The notes beneath the pieces were generated by a model. It had not been told where the DNA came from. It ran no database searches and saw nothing but the letters and a program-made list of their open reading frames with translations. This document shows, in pieces, positions 12,932 to 23,402 of a stretch of DNA of 64,000 nucleotides. The stretch covers positions 9,367,501-9,431,500 of the forward strand of contig CM072860.1 of assembly GCA_036937835.1 (NCBI GenBank). The letters run 5' to 3'. The translations under genes were made by a program, and so were the position numbers. How positions within the stretch are numbered: the stretch's first letter is position 1; each line of letters begins with the position of its first letter. The DNA is from Pampus argenteus (lineage: Eukaryota; Chordata; Actinopteri; Scombriformes; Stromateidae).

Positions 12932-14206
12932 TGTGTGTGTCCAGGCCTGGTCCAGGTGATATAGTAGACGATGCCTTGAAGAAATGTGATACAGTGGAGG
13001 GTAAGAATTTCCCTTTTTAAAACTGGTTTATACCTACTTTAATGTGAGATAAAAGACAATGTAACTATCAAACTGCATTATTCTCAAACAGGAATAATTA
13101 TTCGTTTTCCACCTGTTGCATATTTACACTAAACATTTATCTCTCTCTATTTGTCTGCTCATTTCCTCCTCCAGGGCGTTGCTCCCCTCTCATCAGGGAG
13201 CTGCGAGTTTCCATAGGTCTGCGTCTCCTGTTGCCATGCGTCCAGCTGTCTCCCAGGGCCTGTAGCTGGGAGCATCCTCCCCACAGACACACCAGGCAGC
13301 ACCACTCTGACCTGGAGGTGACCGTCACCAAGCACAGCCTGGGAAAATACATCTGCACATGCCAGGTACAGAGAAAACACACGCCCCCCTAGTTATAGAA
13401 CCATGCTCACTAAATTTCCCTTTATCAGCTAATTAAAAAATAATAAATCGCACCTTGCTCTTCTTCTTCTCTGTCATTCTTTACTGCAGGAGGCGGGGCC
13501 AGATATCAGAGAATCCACCCCATGTCGCAGATCAATCTATCAGCTGACATTAGAGGACCCCAGTGCTGGAGGATCAGTGGCGATGGGAGGAGGCCGCCAT
13601 GTCCTGGCCCTCTACATCATGTTCTTCGTCTGTGGCGTAGCATTCGCTGTACTTCTCTACTGCATTGTGACACGTCGGAATAATTTTAGACACCAGGGTC
13701 ACCATCTGCCAGATAATTCGCTGTCGTCAGAGAAGGGGCGGGACTTGCTCGGCTCATCAGCCACACCGCAGTCCCCTAGCAGTGCCAGCCTGATGTCCGA
13801 GGGATTCCGGTTGACTGAAAAGCGTAATGGGACAGCAACCACAAACACGACCACAACGCTACTCAGCAGCCAGGGTAATGGTGGTCACCTTGGCAACAGC
13901 TACAGTAGTAGCTTGATCAACAGCAACCCCAGCAATGGCCATGGAAATTCCCTGTACGCCAACTGCAACACAAGCAACAGCGGGCTCAAGTTTGCCCCAG
14001 AAATATTAGCCGCAGACATGCTGGATGGAAGGACGGGGGAGAGGGAGAGGGGGAGGCCTGAGGGGGGAGAGAGGGAGTCGGGAGAGGGGGGTGAGGTGGA
14101 TGATGGACTGGAAGACGGGTTAAGAGGACTAGAGGAGGAAATTGTAAGCTTTCCCATGTATAAATCACCAGCACCCCTGGCTAAGTGTGAAGAAAGCTCA
14201 ATATGA
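5838..14206 (+). CDS. sema4f: Semaphorin-4F, 5'-incomplete, 14 exons
   Basis: Membrane semaphorin, expected to act as a cell-surface guidance and synapse-organising ligand through plexins. Exons: 5838-5983, 6174-6233, 9643-9741, 10103-10214, 10406-10525, 10733-10887, 10965-11146, 11347-11488, 11609-11822, 12119-12228, 12341-12492, 12945-13000, 13175-13365, 13490-14206. All junctions are GT..AG and in phase, giving about 818 visible residues. Order: sema domain (about 1-445; YVCGTYAFDPQC, VPRVARVCK, PRPGQC), cysteine-rich PSI (about 464-517), one Ig-like domain ending CTCQEAG, one transmembrane helix (about 618-640), then a Ser/Asn/Thr-rich tail with an acidic-basic purine-coded segment. The extreme C-terminus CEESSI is a class I PDZ ligand and resembles the CDETSI I recall for human SEMA4F; AVMAGG and ICTCQE also point to 4F rather than 4A-4D or 4G. 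An NFS glycosylation sequon sits near the start. The signal peptide and first exon(s) are not seen. Confidence 0.9.
8575..8631. repeat. (CT)n polypyrimidine array
   Basis: About 57 bp of pure CT dinucleotides ending in CGCGCTCC. It is a polypyrimidine/polypurine mirror repeat in a sema4f intron. Confidence 0.97.
9327..9388. repeat. (TA)n array
   Basis: TA dinucleotide array with a single G interruption, about 250 bp before the third recognised sema4f exon. Confidence 0.95.
10526..10732 (+). other. sema4f intron with (CA)n at 5' end and (TG)n at 3' end
   Basis: This 207 bp intron begins GTGAGA, has (CA)n at about 10544-10565 plus further CA-rich sequence, and ends with (TG)n at about 10694-10727 running into TCACAG. 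The usual polypyrimidine tract is replaced by TG repeats. The two arrays are complementary in the RNA and could fold the intron into a hairpin. See the findings. Confidence 0.9.
11150..11280. mobile_element. Teleost dispersed repeat fragment at a splice donor
   Basis: The stretch starting CTTTATGCTAAGCTAA and continuing through GGTTCATATTTA and GAGTGTGGTATC to CTTGGCAAGCAAGTGAA resembles a short dispersed repeat that I recognise from many fish genomes. It starts only a few bases after the sema4f donor at 11147. The class is not certain; it is non-autonomous with no coding capacity. Confidence 0.6.
12897..12928. repeat. (TA)n array
   Basis: Short TA array in the intron just upstream of the 56 bp sema4f exon at 12945-13000. 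Confidence 0.9.
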
Positions 14207-15147
14207 AAAAAATGACTATGAATATGCTGTATTGTACTCTGGATATAACTGTGAGGAAAAATGGCATCGGAACGGCTACGGTCAAATTCTTTTGGATGGG
14301 TGCTGTGGCATAACGAGAGACTAAAGACATATAAAAGAAAATAGAAGTCTAAGCATGTGAGAAAGACACCTGCATCATTCTGTATGAAGAGAACTGTGAG
14401 ACAGAAAACATATTTAACTTTTGGGATAGAAAGTCTATAGTGAGTCACTCAGGATGGGAGCCACGACTAAATAATGTGTTGGATGTACATATATAAAATG
14501 TATATATGAACGGTCTGAGGTGAGCGTGTCATGACACAATTCAAATGTTAGAAGAATCAAAGATGAAATGTCTACTGAAATGTGTAGACATGGAAAAGCC
14601 ATACTGTCCTTATATTGTCCTTATTTTCTGTTGTGTTTTGCTCTCTCAATTCTCTTCTTCTCCTAATGGCAGTGCAAAAAAAAAAAAAAACAGACAAAAG
14701 AAAAACAAAAGTGCACTTTGAATTTCTCAGCACCCCTCTGTATCTCTATTTCTCTCTGTGACACACCGTTTAAACACAATCCCAGACCTTTATGGGTCCA
14801 AAGGCACCAAAGGACTGTTGAGCCATAGACTGCCCAGTCAGACTGCATCGACTCTGGGCTTCAAGCAGAGAGACGTCACTGTCAAAGACTAAAGAACCAA
14901 TACATTCACTGATGAAGCAGAAGCGACACAGCGACGGGGGTGTTCCTGCCTACGCTGCCACAAAGCAGGATGATAAGGGTTCAAAGACAACTATCAGATC
15001 TGTGTCAGTGTGGAAAATTTTCAGATGGATGACATTCATGTCAGCCTTGCAGAACGGACCTTTTTCAGACACAAAATCATCATCACCTCATTTCTCAATG
15101 TTGATTTCAAAATATAAAAATGTATTGGTTTTGTCATGTTGTTTTGT

Positions 15148-15153
15148 AATAAA
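15148..15153 (+). terminator. sema4f polyadenylation signal
   Basis: AATAAA lies about 940 nt after the sema4f stop codon, with AATAAA-like overlapping A/T-rich sequence following. No other gene signal intervenes, so 14207 to about 15175 is read as the sema4f 3' UTR. Confidence 0.65.
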
Positions 15154-15231
15154 GTATAAAATAAAAAGTTGCTCTGATATGGTATTACTTTTCCTATACC
15201 GGAGTATACAGTTCCATTATCATTCAGGTTT

Positions 15232-15262
15232 CTTAAAGGAATAGTTCAACATTTTAGGCAGT
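15232..15262. mobile_element. Teleost dispersed repeat fragment
   Basis: The string AAAGGAATAGTTCAACATTT is characteristic of one end of a dispersed fish repeat. I believe it is the same family whose other end sits at 11150-11280, judged from memory of the family only. Confidence 0.5.
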
Positions 15263-15539
15263 ATGTTTAATTGATCGATGGTTGGTGCAGGCGGTGCATC
15301 TGCTTCCAGTGGGGTTCAAAGGACTCTTTCTTCTCTGTCTGCAGGTCGAGCAGGTACTGAATAAAGTTGTAGAAGGATGGTCATATGTCTGATGCCCACG
15401 CCTCAATCCTACTTTAAAGTACTTTGTTAGTGTCTGTGCACTGGAGACTTCAAGTTTCCACATCATGCTTGTGTAAGTTATATACTGCATCACAAAATAA
15501 ATCCTGTTCATGGGAGTGCCCCTTAAAACCGGATCACTT

Positions 15540-15735
15540 GCTCCTCCCATGTGTGTCACCTGTTGCCGTGATTGCTGATTGTCTCCACCTGTTTCCCATT
15601 ACCCCATCTGTGTGTCTGTATAAGTTCTGTGTCTCCCTATGTCCGGTGCCAAAGTGTTTCACCTTGTGTTAGCCTGAGCCATTTTGAACCCATAGTCACA
15701 GTGCGTTTATTTGTGAGTTTTTTCCTGCCTCGAAA
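15540..15735. mobile_element. Possible decayed non-autonomous element
   Basis: The motif order CACCTGTTGCC, GATTGTCTCCACCTGTTTCC and GTATAAGTTCTGTGTC resembles fish interspersed repeats. A similar-style segment occurs at 33100-33430. There are no ends, target-site duplications or coding capacity that I can define. Confidence 0.3.
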
Positions 15736-16215
15736 GAGTGATTTAAAAAAAAAAAAATTATTTTCTTGCTTTTGTTTCGTTATCGTCTAGTAGTAGTTAA
15801 ATTCATGTTTCATATCCTTTTGATTTTCCTCTTTGAGAGTGATTTTGATTAAATAAATCGGCTCACTGACGCCTCAGCTCTTGATGTAGCGGAGATTAAT
15901 GATTGAAAGAGAAAGAACCAAATATGATATGATATATATGAAATATGGTACAAATATGAGTGCAAATGCCAATCAAGTAAGTGGAGATTAGGTCTGAAAA
16001 TGCCACTGAGTATGAGGAAAAATAATAATAAAACATTTAAATTTAAATTGAAGCTGAAGCCACGTTCAGTACAAACATCCCATGTGATCAGTCATCACAT
16101 CTCTCACCTTGCTACAAAGTCCTCCTCTTTATTGACTCATGAGAGTCATGACCTTGCCAGTTATTTAATATGTATTCGTTCTTCAACAAAGAAAGACTTT
16201 ATTGTTGGATATAAT

Positions 16216-16221
16216 TTTATT
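16216..16221 (-). terminator. TRIM polyadenylation signal
   Basis: On the minus strand AATAAA is at 16221-16216, about 345 nt beyond the TRIM stop. A second copy is at 16203-16198. Either could serve. Confidence 0.55.
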
Positions 16222-16564
16222 GATGTTTGATTGCAGTGCTACATATTTTTAAATATATTTATATTTATATATCTATGACTGGCATGACGGCACTGATGTT
16301 TGTCCTGAGTTCTCGCCGATAGTTTAAAACAAACCACCACATATACCGAAATACAGACTTCTAAATAATTACTACGATCTTCCAAAAAGCTGATCAAGTC
16401 TGAAAATAATAATCATAAATGAGATTACACAGCAGAATATGAGGAATTAGTAAGTGGAATTTTCCCTTTTCTTATAAATGCTTCCCTTAAAATAATCTCT
16501 CGATGGTTGGCATTGATATTGTTTGCTCGTTAGAAATAATTTGCCCGTTTACATTTTTACCTTT

Positions 16565-19415
16565 TCAACTGATAGGAGTGATTATCATTGGGGCTGAGTT
16601 GCCCTCACGTAGGCTACAGGGGTTAAAGTAAGGATGTAACCTTTTCCTGGGAAACTTGCAACATGTAAAGGAGTAGATATGGGCCTTGTTATCGACATCG
16701 TAGAAAAAAACCTCTCCCTCCTCGTGGTCAACAAACACCCCGACCTTCTTGATCTTTTGAGACATATTGAGCTCCACTTGGGGCCGGTCACAAGCTTTAA
16801 GCGTCTTCTCATCCCGCAGCATCAGGACAGCGAAGCCTTGGTTCAGACTGACATCAGAACGCTGTTTCCTTTCAACTGTTTCCACGGCAACCCCGATGTC
16901 CCACCCAGCCTTGCCTTCGACTTGTACCTGATGACGATACAGATTTTTGAAATAAACACGTACTGTGAAAACTGCATTAGTAAATCTGTATTATTTAAAT
17001 CAAATAATCAGCTGCAAACCAGAAGCATACAAGGCACACATCGGACGTGTGTTTTCTGTATTTATTTGCTTTAATTCCGAAGCTTAACAAGCCTAAGAAG
17101 TCACTGACCTCAAAGTAGAAGGCACCAGAAGAATATCCTTCTTTTCCCAGGACACCGAGAAGAGTGTCAAACCTCTCTGGGTTGTCTGGCAGTTTCTGAG
17201 GAATTCCTCCATTCCTCACTTCTTTCCCATTTTTGGACACAACAAGAAGATGGTTTGCTGTGTTTGGGTCCAGAGTTACATCCACTGACAAGAGAGCACA
17301 GGAACAACAGAGACTGAGTTTCCATGTCATAGTGGAAAAAAAAAGATCATATATATATGTGTTTAAATAATGATAAAATATCTAAAGATTCACCTGCATA
17401 TTTTCGAACTCTCTTTATCTCTGTAAGAGAAGTCATGGATGAAAAAAAAACACATACGTCAGATAAATAAATATTCTGCATTAGAATCCATCATCGGTAG
17501 TTTTAATAAGAGATAATAATATCGCCTTACCTTTTGTAATGAATGCTTTCATTTCATCATTCACTTTACTGTGAACCATCATTAGCATCTTACCGACAGC
17601 ACATCGCACCGTCCCCACTGCTGAGTCACTGTAGGCACTGACCTCAGACCAGTCTTTAGTGTGGGGTGGCTCACACAGAGAACTCAAACTCTATAGAGAG
17701 GATGTAAGAGAAATATTTGCATGACTTGGTCCATAAACTACAAATTATTATAGATATTTTTAACATTATTACTGATTTATTTATTTTTTTTCCATTTTAA
17801 CTAGCGGCTGCTGGTTACCTGAAGAAGACGAAGGTCGTCGTCTTCAGTTTGAGAGAGATTCTCCAGTTCACTTTTTCTCTCCCTCAGTTCGCCGATTTCT
17901 TCTTGAAGCTTTTCTTTGATGGACTCTGTGCGATTTGCAACTTTTCTCTGTAGCAAGGCCAGGCCGGTCACAAGTGCCACCTCGTTTATCTTTAGCACTC
18001 TTTGCAAGTCGATGACGATCCTCAGAGTGTTTTCAATGTCTTTCCTGGTGTTTTTCTGCGATAGAATCGTTTTCAGGAGTCAGTTGCTCAAATCCTGCGC
18101 CTAGCCTAGACATTTCCTAGAAATCTCCCTCTAACATATAAGTTACCGAGCTGGAGTTTAGGAACCCATCCATCCATCCATCTATCCAACTATCCATCCA
18201 TCTAAATAAGCTTGACTTACCTCACTGAGTTCCCTTGATTGATCAACCTTTTCTGCCATATTTTTCCTGTAGCTGATCTGCTGCTCCACCTCTGCCAGTT
18301 CTTTGTCTACTTTGGCCTGAACATTAAAATATTGTTATTATATTCAAAGTTAAAAATGAAAGTAGTCAACAAAGCGATATTAATAATAACTATAGCTGTC
18401 GTTAGTTTGTACCTTCTTCTTCCTCAGGCGGGTCTTCAACGGGACACATTTGTGGTCTCGGTGGTTTGATTTGATGCACAACAAACACACACAAATCAGA
18501 TCCTCGTGGCAGACCAGTTCCAAAGGAGCTTTGTGCTGCTTGCAGATCCTGTTGGTGAAATTCATTTATGCACATGGAATTTAATGTTTTTATTTGTATT
18601 ATTTGTATTGCCTGATTGCCTAATTCAATGTACTTTTCTTGACTAAAGCCTGTATATTGTAATACTGTGTATGTGTGCCTCCATTTGAGTCGACCAATGT
18701 TGCTTTCTTCTCCGCTGCATCAGCAGCAGTATTAAGTGTCCCCTAACTGCAGGTCTCTTATGCCAGGGTTTATTTAGACTGCTTAGCTGTACCTTGTGTT
18801 TAGTGCTAAATGGCAAACATGTTAAACTACCTGAGGATAGGTGCACAATGAGCCAGCATTAAACTCATTGCATTGCTCAAACTTAAGTTATGTAAGGACT
18901 ATGATGCAAAGGTGCACGGAAGTTCTCACCTACACTATCCACATACACAGTTCATAGCAGCATCACCCGTTCAGGCCTCACCTCTCCTTCAGTTTGCCAA
19001 CAGGATCCAGCAGCTCATGAGTCTTCAGCTCAGCATCATCCAGGTGAGGTTTCAGGTGTTCAGCGCAAAAAGAGACTTCACAGTGGAGACAGGACTTGAC
19101 CGCCATCACCGTCTTCTCTTCGGGACACACATCACAAAAAACGTCTTGAGGTTCGGTCTCATTCTCGGGGTCATTCTGAATATTTGTCTGTTTTTGCTCG
19201 ATGAGCTCTCTGAGCATGACGTTAACGCACAACTGCGGCTTTTTCGTGAAGTCGCGCTGACACAGTGGACACTGGATAATGTCTGTTGAATCCCAGTAGG
19301 TGTCTATGCACACTTTGCAAAAGTTGTGTCCGCAAGGAGTGGTGACAGGATCGGTGAAGTCGTCGAGACAAATAGAGCATGTGAAATTGGACTGGTGAGA
19401 AGTGGAGGGCCCCAT
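16565..19415 (-). CDS. TRIM-family E3 ubiquitin ligase (RING, B-box, PRY-SPRY), fish type
   Basis: Complete tripartite-motif protein of 542 residues and eight coding exons: 19415-18982, 18548-18413, 18316-18221, 18055-17819, 17690-17531, 17420-17394, 17284-17109, 16927-16565. All splice sites are canonical and in phase. C3HC4 RING with C13, C16, C28, H30, C33, C36, C49 and C52; B-box1-like 94-133; B-box2 C147, H150, C158, D161, C166, C169, H174, H177; coiled coil about 180-300; PRY-SPRY 364-542 starting LDPNTANHLLVVS. The 96/237/27-nt exon series is the usual one for fish TRIM21/finTRIM-like genes. Expected role: cytosolic E3 ligase in antiviral innate immunity (family inference). A specific orthologue cannot be assigned because the family is greatly expanded in fish. 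The start is the ATG 12 nt after an acceptor at 19428-19429. Confidence 0.93.
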
Positions 19416-19563
19416 TGTGTACGTCGTCTGTTTAAACAAGAAAAGACGTGATAACAAGATAAGCGTACCGTGTGTGACGCAGTACTTCCTGATTCCTCAA
19501 TATTGTTCATACACTACTTTTTTTTTAGAGCTAGTGATATAAGATATATCTGTATCTCTATCT

Positions 19564-19566
<3 letters not shown>

Positions 19567-19637
<71 letters not shown>
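19567..19637. repeat. (TA)n array, about 35 units
   Basis: Long uninterrupted TA array in the inferred first intron of the TRIM gene. It produces spurious YIYIYI open frames on both strands. Confidence 0.97.
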
Positions 19638-19640
<3 letters not shown>

Positions 19641-19984
19641 TACACTCATTACAGTAATGCCAATGCTAATAACAAACCAATAACACCCCACTATGACTAA
19701 TAATAAAACAAAATACCAACATGTATACTACATAAGCCATAACCACAATTACTGCCACTAATGATAATAATGTCAAGTAGGTATATATTACAAGTAGTAT
19801 TGCTACAATACTAATACTAATATAACTATTAACTATTTCCGTTACCATAGTAGTATTAGTATTACTGCGAGCTGCACTAAACATTTGTAATTCAATACCT
19901 AAAAGTAATGAAAGGGAAAAAAAAAGTTTTATCTGTACATGTGTGCCAATCATTTCTCATCCATTCGTTTTGTTAATTGCTCAC

Positions 19985-20040
19985 CTTGTTTCTCTCGGTG
20001 TTCTTCCGAGTCTGTCTACAGCTCACCTTTATTTATACCA
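19985..20040 (-). promoter_or_regulatory. TRIM proximal promoter: TATA box and untranslated first exon
   Basis: On the minus strand TATAAATA occupies 20037-20030. A consensus donor (AACAAG then GTGAGC) ends a possible untranslated exon at 19985. Initiation about 25-30 nt after the TATA box would give an exon of roughly 20 nt spliced to the coding exon acceptor at 19428-19429. This is inferred from sequence motifs only. Confidence 0.5.
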
Positions 20041-20096
20041 GGGAGATGTCACAAGACTTTATCATCCATCTAGCCTCATGAGGTAGGCGTGGCATT

Positions 20097-20106
20097 GGAA
20101 TTTCCC
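20097..20106 (-). promoter_or_regulatory. NF-kB site upstream of TRIM
   Basis: GGGAAATTCC on the minus strand is a perfect kB consensus, about 60 bp upstream of the TATA box. An ISRE-like element with one mismatch (TTTTGGTTTC, minus strand) lies just further upstream. The combination fits an inflammation-inducible immune gene. Confidence 0.5.
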
Positions 20107-20426
20107 TTTAAGAATGTTTTGAAACCAAAAGCATCTCATGTTGTTATGTTGTTGATGTTTCCATGTGCCAGTCAAGTTATGTAGGCATTTCCCATACCGT
20201 AGTTACCACCAGTCACATGACACTTCTGTTTCCATCGCAGCTTCTGTTGGATATGTGATGGTAACTTTTCAGTTCCTTTTATGCCTCTTACCACAACACT
20301 TCCAGATTATGCTGCATGCTAGGGAGGCATGTGCAAGTACCACAAAGTAAATGAAACCATAAATCAAGAGACAGAGAGAGGTTTGCTTTATTTGCACATG
20401 AATGTTTGAAGAGAAATATTTGCTCA

Positions 20427-20533
20427 AATAAAAATAAATAAATAAAATAAAATAAAATAAAATAAAATAAAATAAAATAAAATAAAATAAAATAAAATAA
20501 AATAAAATAAAATAAAATAAAATAAAATAAAAT
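20427..20533. repeat. (AAAAT)n pentanucleotide array
   Basis: About 20 tandem copies of AAAAT/AATAA upstream of the TRIM gene. It gives spurious FILFY open frames on the minus strand. Confidence 0.97.
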
Positions 20534-20639
20534 CAAGATTCCTAATATTTGTTGTTTGGTAACAAAACAACAAAATTGCAGTTTCTGATGTTCCAAAACA
20601 GATATAAGATAAGATAACATGTAGTCCAACTGCATTCAA

Positions 20640-22060
20640 TATAAATATAAGAAATTAGGCCCTATAACAACAAGTGTTTTAAATTCTGGGTAATACAGTA
20701 GATTACAGCCAACAAGGTACGGATTAATTATTCCCTATTTGTCAGTTTCTTCACTAATGGTGCACTAATGCAGCATGCACTGATACATACATATTTATAC
20801 AACAATATGTGAAGTTAGTGAAGAAAAAACAAATTTAGACTATAGATATGTTTTAACAGTTCCAACAGCATATATATATATATGGGCTACTGAGCCTGTG
20901 GTGGGAATATATATGTACAGAACATTTATACTGTATGTTTAACTACCTACTGGGTACCTATTCAGCCATGTTTTGCATAGTTCCCCATATAATCTGAGTG
21001 AGCTGTGGTTTAAATTATGTTCAAAAGGTAACACTAAAGTAAAAGTAAAAGTAAAAGATCTTAAGAACACAAGGAACGGGGACGGGGGAAAACCCAGCCC
21101 GTGCTTTGTCACAGGTTAGTCTGGTGTGTGTCATCTGATCATTCAGAGCTCTTACTCCGTTGACAAAATGATTCCTGTGAAGTTATTATTATTTTCCCAT
21201 TATGTTACTCAGAACAAGAAGAAGAGCAATGGCAGCAGGAGCCTTGTCTAGGAGCAGAGGGGGTTGCTGGTATCCAAACCAGCCACATGTCTTTACTTCA
21301 TCTTCAGTCTGCTGTGTCAGATTTGCTTTAGCAAGTTCACTGATAAATAAGGAAAAACTGTAAAAAAAACAAAATTCTTCCTTAATCGTGCTTCGTTGTA
21401 TAAAACAATTTTACATTTATTTGCGTAAGATAATAAAGTATACTGTAATGTAGTACTACACATTTCTACAGCTTTTATATGCAGTCGCTCAGTATGTTGA
21501 TGTTGATTCTGAGTCAGTTTCCTACAACTACTATGATTTCCTCAACATATTTTGGTTCCCACAGTGTAAATGTGGGAAAAGTCCCGTACTGGTGTTTTGT
21601 AACCTAACCTATAACCCCACAATACAGTGAGGTAATGACACGGCCCAACAAGTCTAGGTCTAAACTACCTCACTCAGAACCAATGTACATTACAGACGTC
21701 TTGAAACTGTCCAAGATTGTTACAACAACACTTGACGTTAGCGTTGCAAATCTCTTTTTCAGTGTAAAGTGCTTTCAAATGACTCAACGCTCAACTTTTA
21801 GTAGGCGTCCGATGAGCTCACCTTTCTACCATCCTCAGTAACACGAGAAGACGGTCGTCACGGACGTGCCACTGATTCACTCTCATCCTACCTTGGATTT
21901 TGTAAAATATGTATAACGCTACATAAGAAATGTTGCAAACAGTTATCTGACCTAACTCATGTTTTGCCTGTTGGGGGAAAAATAAAACAATTTCATGACA
22001 TGGCACAAACTCAATTTGTTATGTAGTGCAAAATAACAAGGCAACAACACCCCACAAAGT
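20640..22060. other. TRIM-syt4 intergenic interval, no gene recognised
   Basis: A/T-rich, with a short (AGTAAA)n run at 21039-21056. A possible short spliced segment on the minus strand (acceptor AACAG near 21970, donor AAG/GTAGGA near 21892) would lie downstream of the interferon-type promoter at 22061-22212. It has no convincing coding capacity. Confidence 0.4.
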
Positions 22061-22212
22061 GCTTTATATAGCCTAGATGGCTTGGTTTCACTTTCCCTAC
22101 GTTACAACTCACCTGTGTTAGTCATTTGGGTGCATGCCGACAAAGATATGTGGTTAGATTCATACCTTTTGTATCAGATTACCTGAAGAGTTGCCTCTTC
22201 ATTTTCGTTTTC
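22061..22212 (-). promoter_or_regulatory. Interferon-type promoter: two ISRE cores plus TATA box
   Basis: On the minus strand the order is GAAAACGAAA (22212-22203), then GAAAGTGAAA (22095-22086), then CTATATAAAG (22071-22062). Both ISRE cores fit GAAANNGAAA exactly. The proximal ISRE to TATA spacing of about 15 bp and a predicted start near 22035 are typical for interferon-stimulated genes. The nearest downstream minus-strand gene is the TRIM, whose ATG is about 2.6 kb away, so this may be an alternative distal promoter. Confidence 0.5.
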
Positions 22213-22469
22213 ACAGAAATTGGGTTTGGTTTCATTATACTGGAATATGCTTATATCAATTACCTGATGTATATCACTCACATAGATTGTCAGCTACATA
22301 TATAATCAGGGATGGGTAGTAACCAGTAGTCGAGTTGTAAAATGAAACCAGGGGGGATGATGGTTGAGCAGTGTAAAGCACCACCAAGGCCACTGTCTCC
22401 AACCATCAGCCACCACAGTGGATGAGCCAAAATATATATAATGTTGCTGACTACAATATTTACATCATT

Positions 22470-22590
22470 TGCTGTCTGTCATAGTATCAGTCTCAGGGGG
22501 CTTTACAATCTGTACAGGGAGTGACACCCTCTGTCCTTAGACCCTCGGTTCGAGTGAGGAAAAACTCGCCCACCAAAAAACCTTTTAGAT
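22470..22590. mobile_element. Teleost dispersed repeat fragment
   Basis: The run CTCAGGGGGCTTTACAATCT, then CCTCTGTCCTTAGACCCTCG, then GAGTGAGGAAAAACTCGCCC matches in style a repeat found throughout percomorph genomes. It is a partial, non-coding copy. Confidence 0.6.
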
Positions 22591-23088
22591 TTGGATGTGT
22601 CAATAATGTCTGAATGCTATTATTATTTGTTTTTGGTGTTTTTCAGGGGAGATGCATTATTTACTATGAACACCAGGGGTCAGTATTTGATTATAATAAA
22701 TGTTAAATCTGTTGGCAAACCTAAACTACACAGTCCAGCTTCATTGGGCAAGATGAGCAGTGAAATAAAAACAATTTATTAATAACAAGACCCTCACACA
22801 GCAACATACTACTCCATACTACTTTTTCTTTCCTTTCAATTTCCTTTCCATTTCTTTTCTGGGCCTTTTTTCTTTTAGTTGTCTTCAAGGCCTTTGCAGC
22901 AACACTTTGCGCATACACTATAGGCTACTGTATATCATATTGTATAATCTGTATGAAAAAAATTACTCTGAACTGTATACAGTAGGCCTAATAAATCGAT
23001 GCGTCCCTACTGTACCAATAACATCCTCTAAGAAGTACTTCATTAACCTGTGGGTCTAATTGCTTATGATTTACAGTATATAGTATAC

Positions 23089-23118
23089 TGTATACTATAC
23101 TATATAGTATAGTATACA
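23089..23118. repeat. Perfect 30 bp A/T-rich palindrome
   Basis: Positions 23089-23118 read the same on both strands, centred at 23103/23104 in TATATA. More GTATAC-type short palindromes flank it on the left (23075-23090). It could extrude a cruciform. Confidence 0.9.
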
Positions 23119-23184
23119 ATACACTGTGGACCATTATGTTATTGTTCACTTACTTGTTACTTTAACTACTATAAATCAGGGGAA

Positions 23185-23186
<2 letters not shown>

Positions 23187-23235
<49 letters not shown>

Positions 23236-23250
23236 CGAGAGAGAGAGCCT
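23187..23250. repeat. (CA)n followed by (GA)n
   Basis: Compound dinucleotide array about 450 bp upstream of the syt4 start codon. Confidence 0.95.
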
Positions 23251-23372
23251 GACAATCTCAAACAATCAATCAGGGAAATTGTCACTCCCTGTTGTGCTGC
23301 TTCACCGGGGGTCCTGATTTCACAGCCAGCCTCCGTCACTACTGCGTCAGCACTGATGAGCTCAGCGTTAAC

Positions 23373-23402
23373 GGTGGGGAGGGGGGGGGAGGGGAGGGGG
23401 AG
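23373..23402 (+). promoter_or_regulatory. G-run cluster in syt4 5' flank
   Basis: Five runs of four or more G separated by single or double bases (GGGG A GGGGGGGGG A GGGG A GGGGG). It satisfies the simple quadruplex pattern and may also be an Sp/KLF-binding G-box. It lies about 300 bp before the syt4 ATG, so it may be promoter or 5' UTR. Confidence 0.5.

Larger units (their letters stand above)
15154..16215. other. Intergenic, convergent sema4f/TRIM 3' ends
   Basis: This holds a short piece of a fish dispersed repeat at 15232-15262 (AAAGGAATAGTTCAACATTT) and a T-rich segment at about 15540-15730 with repeated CACCTG/CACCTGTTTCCC-type motifs that resembles a decayed non-autonomous element. 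No exon was recognised. Confidence 0.5.

Noticed and set aside
13900..14448. 182-codon minus-strand open frame
   Set aside because: It is antisense to the last sema4f exon; its Ser/Pro-rich content is the complement of the purine-rich tail segment.
16679..17074. 131-codon plus-strand open frame
   Set aside because: It is antisense to the TRIM PRY-SPRY exon at 16565-16927, which has family motifs and correct splice phase.
20427..20533. FILFY repeat protein on the minus strand
   Set aside because: It is the translation of the AAAAT pentanucleotide array.
21818..22006. Possible first ORF downstream of the interferon-type promoter
   Set aside because: The frame begins with GTG, not ATG; the nearest ATG in the transcript runs into a stop after one codon. 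There is no support for a protein here.
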